Source: Holophagales bacterium UBA5704
Lineage (GTDB): Bacteria > Acidobacteriota > Thermoanaerobaculia > Multivoradales > UBA5704
Length of the DNA: 41,844 nt
Reading direction: 5' to 3'
Assembly: GCA_002420005.1 (NCBI GenBank)
Contig: DIHE01000043.1
Span: 15,196 to 57,039, forward strand
The translations under genes and the position numbers were made by a program. Under the pieces are notes generated by a model that saw only the letters and a list, made by a program, of their open reading frames with translations, had not been told where the DNA came from and did not search any database. Positions 1-8,183 of the stretch are shown here, one piece after another (the stretch's first letter is position 1; each line of letters starts with the position of its first letter).

Positions 1-395
1 GGCCCGCGCTCCAGGTCGAAGGGACGCCAGGCTTCTTCGGCCAGCCAGGCCCGCAACGCCGGCTCGCTCCAACCGCCGGCATCCACGCACAGCAAGGAGA
101 AGCTCTGGCGTTCCGCGACCCGCCGGCCGGGTGCGCCGTCGATCGCCGGAAACGTCGTCCGCAAGGCCGCGTGGCGGTCCACCAGAGCCTGGAATGCGCG
201 CTCCAGGGCCCCTGCATCGATCGGGGTGCGCACGCGGGCCGCGGCGGCGATGTTGTAGGCGGCGCCCTGGGGAGCGAGATGCTGGAGAAACCAGAGCGAA
301 CGCTGGCCGAAGGAGGGTGTGCCCACGGCGCCGCCGGGCTCGTCCTCCAACACCTGTAAGGGCGCGGCGGCGTTCATGGTCAGGAGGGTGTTCAT
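1..395 (-). CDS. Non-ribosomal peptide synthetase, N-terminal condensation domain (partial, runs off left edge)
   Basis: Reading the minus strand from the ATG at 395 gives an open frame to the window edge with no stop. The first ~130 residues contain the start of an NRPS condensation domain: FGQRSLWFLQHLAP (C1-like motif), AYNIAAAARV, and LVDRHAALRTTFPAIDG, the usual order for the first 80 residues of such a domain. The catalytic HHxxxDG lies beyond the edge, so activity cannot be judged. A second in-frame ATG lies six codons in (377). The first is preferred because AAGGCGAG lies just upstream of it. It is divergent from the complete NRPS gene at 1176, with a toxin-antitoxin pair between them, which suggests one biosynthetic locus split across two transcripts. 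The product is cytosolic and would use 4'-phosphopantetheine carrier domains outside the window. Confidence 0.85.
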   Translation of the reverse strand, partial: MNTLLTMNAAAPLQVLEDEPGGAVGTPSFGQRSLWFLQHLAPQGAAYNIAAAARVRTPIDAGALERAFQALVDRHAALRTTFPAIDGAPGRRVAERQSFSLLCVDAGGWSEPALRAWLAEEAWRPFDLERG

Positions 396-480
396 CTCGC
401 CTTAAAACCTTACGCGAGAACGATAAAGCCTCCATGGCCACCCGCGTGCGGTCAGTATATAGAAGTGCGGCGGAGGGCCT

Positions 481-493
481 GGAGGCGGACAGT
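481..493. repeat. Direct repeat, left copy, flanking the BrnT/BrnA-type cassette
   Basis: GGAGGCGGACAGT is perfectly repeated at 1144-1156, and the next ~15 bases of both copies are also GC-rich and similar. The two copies bracket the toxin-antitoxin pair. They may be duplicated promoter-proximal sequence of the two NRPS genes or the scar of cassette insertion. Confidence 0.6.
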
Positions 494-535
494 CGTCGGC
501 CGGGCGGGCGGCTGTGCCACCTGTAGCCGAGGACC

Positions 536-545
536 AGCATATGCT
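536..545. promoter_or_regulatory. Perfect 10-bp palindrome upstream of brnT (putative operator)
   Basis: AGCATATGCT is a perfect palindrome 39 bases before the GTG start of the toxin gene. It overlaps a TATGCT hexamer that could serve as the -10 element. BrnA and CopG-type antitoxins autorepress through short palindromes, so an operator role is plausible but inferred. Confidence 0.35.
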
Positions 546-584
546 ACCCTCATCAGGGGACCTGTCCGGGCGTGGAGACGCAGC

Positions 585-870
585 GTGAGGATATCCGACA
601 TCATCTGGCTCGATGACTTCGTCGACAAACTGCGGCGGAAACACGCGGTCGAGCCAGAGGAGGTGGAAGAGGTTCTGGCCGGGCGCCCGTACTTCTATCT
701 TCGCCGAGAAGGGACACCTCAAAGGAGAGAACATCTACGGCGCTTTCGGGCGATCAAGGGAAGGAAGGTACCTCGTTGTCTACTTCGTCTACAAGGCAGA
801 CAAGAGCGCACTGATCCTTTCGGCAAGGGATATGACAAGCAAAGACAGGAGGCGGTATGAGCGCCGGTAA
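585..870 (+). pseudogene. brnT: BrnT-family toxin, interrupted by a frameshift
   Basis: Two overlapping frames together make one BrnT-like protein. Frame 3 from the GTG at 585 reads VRISDIIWLDDFVDKLRRKH...EVLAGRPYFYL. Frame 1 from about 705 reads EKGHLKGENIYGAFG, then GRYLVVYFVYKADKSALI and SARDMTSKDRRRYERR, the usual BrnT C-terminal half (an RNase toxin of type II systems). Removing one C from the CGCCGAG run near 702-707 joins them as ...FYLREKGHLKG... and gives about 94 residues, normal for BrnT. The GTG is chosen because GGAG precedes it by about eight bases. The next gene's ATG overlaps the toxin's last 14 bases. Either the toxin is dead, or the extra base is a sequencing error. The family call is firm; functional state is unknown. 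Confidence 0.75.
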
Positions 871-1117
871 GTCTTCGGTTTCGAACGCCGGCTCGTATCG
901 GGAGATCGGCGAGTACTGGGACGAGCACGACGTGGAGGATGCCTGGAATCCCACGAGGCGTGTGGAGTTCGAAGTCGACATTGAATCGCGGCATCGCTAC
1001 TTTCCTCTCGACCGAGAGCTATCCCGCAAGATCGACGAGGCCGCGCGACACCGCGGAGTGACGGCGGAAACGCTGCTCAACCTTTGGGTGCAAGAGAAGC
1101 TCTTGCAGCCTGGATAG
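857..1117 (+). CDS. BrnA/CopG-type antitoxin
   Basis: An 86-residue protein starting with the ATG at 857 inside the end of the BrnT-like gene (14-base overlap), the coupling usual for toxin-antitoxin operons. The N-terminal half has SYREIGEYWDEHDVEDAW and VEFEVDIESRHRYFPLD, which match the CopG-antitoxin/BrnA-like pattern of an acidic toxin-wrapping segment. The C-terminal part (DRELSRKIDEAARHRGVTAETLLNLWVQEKL, about residues 50-82) looks like a ribbon-helix-helix DNA-binding segment. It should bind and neutralise the upstream toxin and autorepress the promoter, possibly at the palindrome 536-545. The frame is intact although the toxin frame is broken. It is followed by the NRPS gene in the same direction with only a 58-base gap. 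Confidence 0.75.
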   Translation: MSAGKSSVSNAGSYREIGEYWDEHDVEDAWNPTRRVEFEVDIESRHRYFPLDRELSRKIDEAARHRGVTAETLLNLWVQEKLLQPG

Positions 1118-1143
1118 GCGGCTGAAGCGTCATGGCGACGCTC

Positions 1144-1156
1144 GGAGGCGGACAGT
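1144..1156. repeat. Direct repeat, right copy, flanking the BrnT/BrnA-type cassette
   Basis: Second copy of GGAGGCGGACAGT (first at 481-493). It lies just before the start of the NRPS gene at 1176, as the first copy lies upstream of the divergent NRPS gene. Confidence 0.6.
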
Positions 1157-1175
1157 AGCCCGCCGGGCCGCCCCC

Positions 1176-4100
1176 ATGCGAAGCTGTCGGGTCATGGGAA
1201 CCCCGGCGGAACGCCCCACCTACCTGCTGCCTCGACCCACCGTGCGTCGCCCGCTCTCCTTTGCCCAGGAGCGGATGTGGCTCCTCGACCAGATCGACCC
1301 CGGCGCGGCAGCCTGCAACCTCTTCCACACCGTCGATCTCGCAGGCCCGCTCGCCCCCGCCCTCCTCGCCCGCTCGCTCGACGAGGTGGTCCGCCGGCAC
1401 CAGATCCTGCGCACCACCTTCGCCGCGCCGGACGGCGTGCCGGAGCCCGCCGTCGGCCCCGCCGGGCCCCGGCCGCTGCCGCTCATTGACCTCGCCGGCC
1501 TGCCGGAGCCGTCGTGGAGGCCCGAGGTCGCTCGCCTCTCCACCGAGGAGCGGCGGCGCCCGTTCGACATCGTGGCGGAGCCCCTCTTGCGCGTCACTCT
1601 CGTGCGCCTCGCGGCGGATCGGCACGCCGGGCTCTTCACCGCCCACCCCATCGTCTTCGACGGCGGATCGAGCCTCGTCCTCTGGCGCGAGGTCGCGGTG
1701 CTCTACGAGGCCTTCGCCGCGGGACGGCCGTCGCCGCTCCCCGAGCTCCCCGTGCAGTACGCCGACCCTGCGCTCCGGCAGAAGCTGCACCTCACGGGCG
1801 ATCCGCTCACCGCCGCTGTCGAGCCCTGGCGGCGCGAGCTGGCCCCGCCGCTTCCCGTCCTGCGCCTGCCGGCCGACTTCGACCGCGCCTCGGCGCAAGG
1901 TTTCCTCTCCGGCGAGGTTCACCGCGCGCTGCCGGAGCCGCTCGCCGCGGCCCTGCGAGAGCTGGGCGGACGGTGCGGGGCGCCGCTCTCTTCGCTCCTC
2001 CTGGCCGCCTGGGCCGCCGTCCTCGGGCGCATCGGCGGCGAGGAGGATCTCCTCGTCGGCACGCCGGTCGAAAGCCGCCGCCCGGAGGCCGAGGGGCTGA
2101 TCGGTCCCTTCCGCAACACCCTGCTCCGCCGCGCCCGCCCGCGGCCCGACCGCGGCTACGGCCCGCTCGTCGACGAGGTAAGGGAGGCGGAGGCGGCCAC
2201 CGCGGCGCACCAGGACCTGCCGCTCGAGATCCTCCTCACAGCTCTGGGCCTGCCGCGCGACCCGCGCCGCACGCCGCCGTTCCAGGTTCTGTTCCTCCTC
2301 CGCAGCCGGCCGGCGCGGCTCTCCTGCGCGGATCTCCGGATCGCCGTCTCTCCTCCCGATCCCGCGGCCGACCTGGCGGGGGAGGTCTTCGAGCTTGGCC
2401 TCATCGCCGAAGAGATCGCCGAAGAGAGATCCGATCCCCGCGAGATCGGGTTGCGGCTCGCCTACGACGCCCACCTGTTCACCGAGGGGTCCGCGATGCG
2501 CCTCCTCGGCCACGTGGCGGCCTTCCTCGCCGCCGCGCTCGCCGCACCGGAGCTGCCGCTCGCCGCTCTCCCCCTCCTCTCGGCCGCCGAGCGCCGCCAG
2601 CTCCTCGCCTGGAGCGACGGCGGCGAGAACGGGGCCGCCCTGCCGCCGCCGGTCCACCACGCCTTCCTCGCCCAGGCGGCGCGCACGCCCGGCGCGCCGG
2701 CCGTCGTCGCCCATGGCGCTGACGGCGCTGAGGGCGCTGAGGGTGCTGCCGGCCGAGAGGTCTCCTATGGCGAGCTGGCCCGCCTCGCGCGAGGCCTGGC
2801 GCGCCGGCTCGTCGCCCGGGGGATCGGCGCGGAGAGCCGGGTGGCGATCGCCCTCGAACGCTCACCGCGCATGATCGCTTCCGTTTTCGCCGTGCTCATC
2901 GCGGGAGGAGCCTATGTGCCCCTCGATCCGGCGAGCCCGGTCGAGCGCCTGGCCGTCATCCTCGGCGATATCAGCGGTCGCGGCGGCATCGGGCACGGCG
3001 ACATCGCCGCGGCGCTTCTCACCGGCGGTGGGCATGCAGCGGCGCGCGAGGCGGCCCGGCTCGCCGGCCTGCCGGTCTTCGACCTCGACGAGATCTGGCC
3101 TGCCCTCGAAGCCGAGCCGGAGGGAGAGCCGGCGAACCACCCGATGCGGGAAATCGATCGCGAAGGCCTCGCCTACGTCATCTACACCTCGGGCTCGACC
3201 GGCGCGCCCAAGGGGGTGATGATTCGCCACGGCGGGCTCGCGAGCTACGTCCTCGCGACGCAGCGGGACCTTGCGCTCACCCCCGCCGACCGCATGCTGC
3301 AGTTCGCCTCCCTCTCCTTCGACGCCAGCGCCGAGGAGATCTTCTGCTGTCTGGCGAGCGGTGCGGCGCTGCTCCTCCGCAACGACGCGATGCTCGCCGG
3401 GGCGTCGGCCTTCCTGGGCACCTGCGCGCGCTGGGGGGTGACCGTCTTCGACCTGCCCACCGTCTTCTGGCAAGAGCTGGTCGACCGGGTCGATGCCGGC
3501 GAGGCCACCTGGCAGCCCTCCCTGCGCCTCCTCATCTACGGCGGCGAGCGGGCGCTCCCGGAACGCCTCGCCCGCCTGCGCCGCCAGCTCGGCCCCGCGG
3601 TGCGGGTGCTCAACTCCTACGGGCCGACGGAGATCACCGTCTCCGCCACCTCGCACTCTGTACATGGCGAGAAGGGCGAGCCGGACGGCCCGCCGCGCCC
3701 GCTCCGCGAGCTGCCCATCGGCCGGCCGCTGCCGGGCGCCCGCGCCTACGTCCTGGACGGTGCGCGCGAGCTCTGCCCGCCGGGAATCCCCGGCGAGATC
3801 GTGATCGGCGGCGAGACTCTCGCCCGCGGCTACCTCGGGCGCCCGGACCTGACCGCCCGCACCTTCCTCCCCGACCCCTTCGCGGGCCGCCCCGGCGCGA
3901 GGATGTACGCGACCGGCGACCTGGCGCGCCATCGTCTGGATGAAGGAGAGGCCGGCGCCCTCGAATACCTCGGCCGCATCGACCGCCAGGTCAAGCTGCG
4001 CGGCTTCCGCATCGAGCCGGCGGAGATCGAGGGGGTGCTCGCGCAGCACCCGGCGGTCGCCGAGGCGGCCGTGGGGATCGACGAGCGGCGCGCCGGCGCG

Positions 4101-4577
4101 CGCGCGCTGGTCGCCTGGTGGGCGGCGCGGCCGGGGGAGGCCGCCACGGCGGCCGAGCTCCGCGGGTTCTTGAAAGCGCGCCTCCCCGAGCCGATGGTGC
4201 CGTCGCTCTTCGCCCAGCTTCCGGCCTTGCCGCACAACGCAAGCGGCAAGCTCGACCGCCGGGCTCTCCCTACCCCTAAGCTCGAGACGGCCACGGCCGG
4301 TGGCTACGAAGCGCCGGCCACCCCGGCCGAAGAGGCGGTGGCCAACGCCTGGCGCGACGTCCTGGGCGTCCCCCGCGTCGGGAGGAAAGACGACTTCTTC
4401 GCCCTGGGCGGTCGCTCGCTCCTCCTCCCGCGTGTCCGCCACCGCCTGGAGCAGGAGCTCGGCGTCCGCCTGCCGCTCGCAAGCCTCCTGGAGCGGACGA
4501 CCACCGCGGCGCTCGCCCTGGCCGCCGAGGAGCTCCTCCTGGAGGAGCTCGAGCGGGAGCTGGCGGCGGTTCGCTGA
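1176..4577 (+). CDS. Non-ribosomal peptide synthetase, single C-A-PCP module
   Basis: The protein is 1133 residues. The condensation domain (about 20-450) has PLSFAQERMWLLDQIDP and RRHQILRTTF, but the HHxxxDG motif reads HPIVFDG: the second, catalytic His is Pro. The adenylation domain (about 490-1010) has YTSGSTGAPKG (A3), FDAS (A4), NSYGPTEI (A5), YATGDLAR (A7), LGRIDRQVKLRGFRIEPAEIE split across A8, and the A10 lysine in NASGKLDRRAL. The carrier domain (about 1040-1110) has DDFFALGGRSL with the phosphopantetheine serine. There is no thioesterase or epimerase. Aligning to GrsA, I read the specificity code as D-A-E-D-I-G-S-V-S-K, close to what I recall for lysine in bacitracin synthetase. 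The start is uncertain: ATG 1176 or ATG 1194, neither with a good Shine-Dalgarno. It probably works with the divergent NRPS at 1-395 and other proteins outside the window. Confidence 0.95.
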   Translation: MRSCRVMGTPAERPTYLLPRPTVRRPLSFAQERMWLLDQIDPGAAACNLFHTVDLAGPLAPALLARSLDEVVRRHQILRTTFAAPDGVPEPAVGPAGPRPLPLIDLAGLPEPSWRPEVARLSTEERRRPFDIVAEPLLRVTLVRLAADRHAGLFTAHPIVFDGGSSLVLWREVAVLYEAFAAGRPSPLPELPVQYADPALRQKLHLTGDPLTAAVEPWRRELAPPLPVLRLPADFDRASAQGFLSGEVHRALPEPLAAALRELGGRCGAPLSSLLLAAWAAVLGRIGGEEDLLVGTPVESRRPEAEGLIGPFRNTLLRRARPRPDRGYGPLVDEVREAEAATAAHQDLPLEILLTALGLPRDPRRTPPFQVLFLLRSRPARLSCADLRIAVSPPDPAADLAGEVFELGLIAEEIAEERSDPREIGLRLAYDAHLFTEGSAMRLLGHVAAFLAAALAAPELPLAALPLLSAAERRQLLAWSDGGENGAALPPPVHHAFLAQAARTPGAPAVVAHGADGAEGAEGAAGREVSYGELARLARGLARRLVARGIGAESRVAIALERSPRMIASVFAVLIAGGAYVPLDPASPVERLAVILGDISGRGGIGHGDIAAALLTGGGHAAAREAARLAGLPVFDLDEIWPALEAEPEGEPANHPMREIDREGLAYVIYTSGSTGAPKGVMIRHGGLASYVLATQRDLALTPADRMLQFASLSFDASAEEIFCCLASGAALLLRNDAMLAGASAFLGTCARWGVTVFDLPTVFWQELVDRVDAGEATWQPSLRLLIYGGERALPERLARLRRQLGPAVRVLNSYGPTEITVSATSHSVHGEKGEPDGPPRPLRELPIGRPLPGARAYVLDGARELCPPGIPGEIVIGGETLARGYLGRPDLTARTFLPDPFAGRPGARMYATGDLARHRLDEGEAGALEYLGRIDRQVKLRGFRIEPAEIEGVLAQHPAVAEAAVGIDERRAGARALVAWWAARPGEAATAAELRGFLKARLPEPMVPSLFAQLPALPHNASGKLDRRALPTPKLETATAGGYEAPATPAEEAVANAWRDVLGVPRVGRKDDFFALGGRSLLLPRVRHRLEQELGVRLPLASLLERTTTAALALAAEELLLEELERELAAVR

Positions 4578-4677
4578 GGAGCACTGCGGCCCCAAAGTGC
4601 CGGCATCCGGCCCCCTGGGACCGAAAACAAGGAACAGCGAGAAGCGGGTGAGCAGGAGGCGGGAGCAGCGATGAAAA

Positions 4678-4788
4678 ATGCCGCGACCCAGAGTGGGTCA
4701 GGGGTATTGGTCGCGCCGCATCAACGACGAGCACCGGATCGTCTATCGGTCTCGCAGGATGACGTCGCCGTCTCCCCGTCCCTCTTGA
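4678..4788 (+). pseudogene. YoeB/Txe-family toxin, C-terminal fragment
   Basis: The short frame from the ATG at 4678 to the TGA at 4786 contains GYWSRRINDEHRIVYR, a close match to the GFWSRRITDEHRLVY core of YoeB-type ribosome-dependent mRNA interferases. The N-terminal half of the toxin and its YefM antitoxin are missing. After the match the frame reads SRRMTSPSPRPS and stops, so the usual final catalytic His-Tyr segment is also lost. Only about 16 of the usual 84-90 residues survive. This is a decayed relic; expression as a toxin is not expected. Confidence 0.7.
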
Positions 4789-4797
4789 CGCCTCCTA

Positions 4798-4803
4798 TAC
4801 AAT
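4798..4803 (+). promoter_or_regulatory. Putative -10 element for ileS
   Basis: TACAAT (within TATACAAT) lies 42 bases before the ileS ATG and would place the transcript start near 4810. No matching -35 is visible at 16-18 bases; TTGACG at 4785 is only seven bases away and does not fit. Confidence 0.4.
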
Positions 4804-4845
4804 AGCGGCCCTCTGCGGGGCCTCTCCCGCGGATCCGAGGACTTC

Positions 4846-7800
4846 ATGAACGATTCGCGCTTTCCCGATGTGCCCGGTGGCTATCCGTTCCCCGCCCTCG
4901 AGCTGGAGGTGCTGGAGGAGTGGACGCGCGGGCGCATCTTTGAACAGTCCCTCTCCCGGCCGGCCCCGCAGGGCGACTTCGTGTTCTTCGAAGGACCGCC
5001 GACGGCCAACAACGTCCCCCACGTCGGGCATGTGGTCACCCGAGTGATCAAGGATCTCTTTCCGCGCTTCCGCACCATGCAGGGCTACCGCGTCGAGCGC
5101 AAGGCCGGCTGGGACACCCACGGCCTGGCGGTCGAGATCGAGGTGGAGAAGCGGCTCGGCTTCACCGGCAAGCAGCAGATCGAGGCCTATGGCATCGAGA
5201 AGTTCAACCGCGCCTGTCTGGAGAGCGTCCATACCTACGAGAAACAGTGGCGCGCGATGACCGAGCGCGTCGGCTTCTGGCTCGATCTGGACCACGCCTA
5301 CCTCACCTATGCGAACACCTATGTGGAGTCCGTGTGGTGGGCGCTCGCCGAGCTGTGGAAGAAGGGGCTGCTCGGCGAGGGGTACAAGATCCAGCCCTAT
5401 TGCGCCCGCTGCGGCACCACGCTGTCCAGCCACGAGGTGGCGCAGAACTACAAGGACGCGGACGACCCGTCCGTCTGGGCACTGTTCCCGGTGCGCCCGG
5501 GCCAGACGCCGCGGACGGTCGAGGGGGCGGCGTGGGCGGTGGAGGAGGGGCTGCGGCTGATCGCCTGGACGACGACGCCGTGGACGTTGACCGCCCACGT
5601 CGGCCTCGCGGTGCATCCGGAGATGGTCTATCGCGTGGTCCGGCATCCCGATCCGGCGCGGGCCGGGGAGCTGTTCCTGTTCGGCGATGCGATCGACAAG
5701 CCGGTGCCGCTGGTCGCCGAGATCGGCGGCGAGCGCAAGCAGCACGACCTGCGCGACCAGCCGGCCCTCGCCCGCTTCCGCGGCCAGGACCTGGAAGGGC
5801 TGCGCTACGACCGCCCCTACCCGATTCCGCGCGAAGGATGGGACGGCACCGGCCGCGGTGATTTGGGGGGTGTGGCGGGTGCGGCGGAGGACGGCCCGTC
5901 CGACGAGCGCGGCTGGGGGGTGGTCCTCGGCGACTACGTGACGGCGACGGACGGCACCGGGCTCGTCCACACCGCGCCCCCGTTCGGCGAGGACGACTAC
6001 AAGACCGGCCAGACGTACAACCTGCCGCTCATCCTGACCATCGACGGCGAGGGCAAGGTGCGCGCCAAGCCCGGGCTGGAGGCGTTCGCCGGGCTCTGGT
6101 TCAAGGACGCCGATCCGAAGATCCTCCAGGATCTGAAGAGCCGCGGCCTGCTCCTGCACACCGAGCGCTACCGCCACAGCTACCCGTTCTGCTGGCGCTG
6201 CGACCGGCCGCTCCTCTACTACGCCAACACGAGCTGGTTCGTGCGGACGACGGCGGTGAAGCAGGCGCTGATCGACAAGAACAAGGAGATCCACTGGCAC
6301 CCCGAGCACATCGGCGAGGGCCGCTTCGGCAACTGGCTGGAGAACGTGGTCGACTGGGCCTTGTCGCGGAAGCGCTACTGGGGGACGCCGCTGCCGATCT
6401 GGCGCTGCGGCAGCTGTGCGCACACCACGGCGATCGGCTCGTACGACGAGCTGTTCACCGCCTCGGGCCGCGAGCGGCCGGCGGATCTGTACGATGCCGC
6501 GCAGTGGGATCCGCACCGGCCGTTCATCGACGAGGTGACCTGGCCCTGCCCGCAGTGCGGCGAGGGGACGCTGCGCCGCGTCGAGGAGGTGATCGACGCC
6601 TGGTTCGACTCGGGCGCGATGCCGTTCGCGCAACACCACTATCCGTTCGAGAACCGCGAGCTGATCGACGGGCGCCGGCAGTTCCCGGCCGATTTCATCT
6701 CCGAGGCGGTGGACCAGACGCGCGGCTGGTTCTACACCCTCCACGTGCTCGGCGTGCTCCTGTTCGACTCGGTGGCGTACGAGACCTGCATCGTCCTCGG
6801 CCACATCAACGACGAGCAAGGCCGCAAGATGTCGAAGCGGCTGGGCAACGTGGTGGACCCGATGCAGGTGATCCCGGAGACCGGTGCCGACGCGATGCGC
6901 TGGTACTTCTACATCAACAATCCGGAGCTGCCGTCGCGTTTCTCGGCGCGGCTGGTGCGCGAGGCGGCGGGAAAGCTCCTGCTGCCGCTGTGGAACGCCT
7001 TGTCGTTCTTCACCATCTACGCCAATCTGGACGGCTGGCGCCCCTCCGCCGGGCATCCACTGCCCGCGTTCGCGGCGCGGCCGGCGCTCGACCGCTGGAT
7101 CCTCCTGCGGCTCGACCGGTTGACCGGTGAGCTGACCGAGCGTTTGGAGGCCTATGAGCCCACCGCGGCGGCGCGGGCGATCGAGGAGCTGCTCGACGAT
7201 CTGACCAACTGGTACATCCGGCGCAGCCGCGCCCGCTTCTGGGCGCCGGACGGCCAGGGCGATCCGTTGGACAAAGCCAGCGCCTACAACGCTCTCTACG
7301 AGGTGCTGACCACGCTGTCCCGCCTCCTCGCGCCGTTCACGCCGTTCGTCGCCGAGGTGCTCCACCGGCAACTGGTGCGCAGCCAGCCCGGGGGGACGGC
7401 CGCGGCGAGCGTTCATCTGGAAGACTGGCCGGTGCCGGCGGGGGATCGGCAGGACCCGGCCCTGGAGGCGGGGATGGCGGCGGTGCTGCGCATCGTCCGC
7501 CTCGGCCACGCGGCGCGCAACCTGCACGGTTTGAAGACCCGCCAGCCGCTCGGCGCGGTGACCCTGGTGACCGCCGACGAGACGCTGCGCGGGGTGGTGA
7601 CGCCCTACGCCGATGTCCTGCGCGACGAGCTGAACGTCCGCGAGATCCGCTGGGCGGCGGAGCGCAGCGAGTACGTGCACCACGAGGTGCGGCCGATCTT
7701 CCCGAAGACCGGGCCGCGTTTCGGCAAGCAGATGCCGGAGGTCAAGCGGGCGCTCGAATCCGGCGACGGCGACGCGCTCGCCGCGGAGCTGGAGCGCACC

Positions 7801-8169
7801 GGCCGGCTGACGATCCAGCTGTCCACCGGCCCGGCGGAGCTGTCCACCGAGGAGGTGGAGGTGCGGCTCGTCGAGCGCGAGGGGATGGCCACGCAGGGGG
7901 ACCGCGAGCTGCTGGTGGCGCTCGACACCCACATCACGCCCGAGCTGGCCCAGGAAGGGCTGGCGCGGGAATTCGTCCACTTCGTCCAGCAGGAGCGCAA
8001 GAACCTGGGGCTGGACTACGCGGATCGTATTCGTGTTTCGTACACCGCGGACGCCGAGATGAAGGCGGCCGTCGATGCCAACAAGGAGTGGATCCAGGGC
8101 GAGACGCTGGCGGTCTCGATCGAAGGAGACTCCGGAGCCGGGCTGTCGCTGCAGCTCGAGAAGGTCTGA
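4846..8169 (+). CDS. ileS: Isoleucyl-tRNA synthetase, type 2
   Basis: A 1107-residue class I aminoacyl-tRNA synthetase that charges tRNA-Ile in the cytosol. The HIGH signature appears as HVGH (about residue 57, in NNVPHVGHVVTRVIKD) and KMSKS as KMSKR (in GRKMSKRLGNVVDP). The editing (CP1) domain has IAWTTTPWTLTAHVGL, and two Cys pairs are visible (YCARCGTTLSSHE and WPCPQCGEG). The anticodon-binding region follows (LDDLTNWYIRRSRARFW). The sequence KAGWDTHGLAVEIEVEKRLGFTGKQQIE and the length are those of the eukaryote-like type 2 enzymes, which as a class tolerate mupirocin. The ATG at 4846 begins the conserved N-terminus. It is followed after 14 bases by a phosphohexomutase gene and is probably co-transcribed with it. 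Confidence 0.97.
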   Translation: MNDSRFPDVPGGYPFPALELEVLEEWTRGRIFEQSLSRPAPQGDFVFFEGPPTANNVPHVGHVVTRVIKDLFPRFRTMQGYRVERKAGWDTHGLAVEIEVEKRLGFTGKQQIEAYGIEKFNRACLESVHTYEKQWRAMTERVGFWLDLDHAYLTYANTYVESVWWALAELWKKGLLGEGYKIQPYCARCGTTLSSHEVAQNYKDADDPSVWALFPVRPGQTPRTVEGAAWAVEEGLRLIAWTTTPWTLTAHVGLAVHPEMVYRVVRHPDPARAGELFLFGDAIDKPVPLVAEIGGERKQHDLRDQPALARFRGQDLEGLRYDRPYPIPREGWDGTGRGDLGGVAGAAEDGPSDERGWGVVLGDYVTATDGTGLVHTAPPFGEDDYKTGQTYNLPLILTIDGEGKVRAKPGLEAFAGLWFKDADPKILQDLKSRGLLLHTERYRHSYPFCWRCDRPLLYYANTSWFVRTTAVKQALIDKNKEIHWHPEHIGEGRFGNWLENVVDWALSRKRYWGTPLPIWRCGSCAHTTAIGSYDELFTASGRERPADLYDAAQWDPHRPFIDEVTWPCPQCGEGTLRRVEEVIDAWFDSGAMPFAQHHYPFENRELIDGRRQFPADFISEAVDQTRGWFYTLHVLGVLLFDSVAYETCIVLGHINDEQGRKMSKRLGNVVDPMQVIPETGADAMRWYFYINNPELPSRFSARLVREAAGKLLLPLWNALSFFTIYANLDGWRPSAGHPLPAFAARPALDRWILLRLDRLTGELTERLEAYEPTAAARAIEELLDDLTNWYIRRSRARFWAPDGQGDPLDKASAYNALYEVLTTLSRLLAPFTPFVAEVLHRQLVRSQPGGTAAASVHLEDWPVPAGDRQDPALEAGMAAVLRIVRLGHAARNLHGLKTRQPLGAVTLVTADETLRGVVTPYADVLRDELNVREIRWAAERSEYVHHEVRPIFPKTGPRFGKQMPEVKRALESGDGDALAAELERTGRLTIQLSTGPAELSTEEVEVRLVEREGMATQGDRELLVALDTHITPELAQEGLAREFVHFVQQERKNLGLDYADRIRVSYTADAEMKAAVDANKEWIQGETLAVSIEGDSGAGLSLQLEKV

Positions 8170-8183
8170 GGAGAAGGACGCTC

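Noticed and set aside
1077..2714. 545-codon open frame on the minus strand across the NRPS gene
   Set aside because: Its Arg/Gly/Glu-rich composition is that of an antisense shadow in GC-rich DNA, and the plus strand encodes a complete NRPS module.
4785..4803. TTGACG plus TACAAT as a full ileS promoter
   Set aside because: The spacing is only seven bases, far from the 16-18 needed; only the -10 was kept.
4795..7980. 1061-codon minus-strand open frame across ileS
   Set aside because: Shadow of the ileS coding frame; low-complexity His/Arg/Val composition and no motif.
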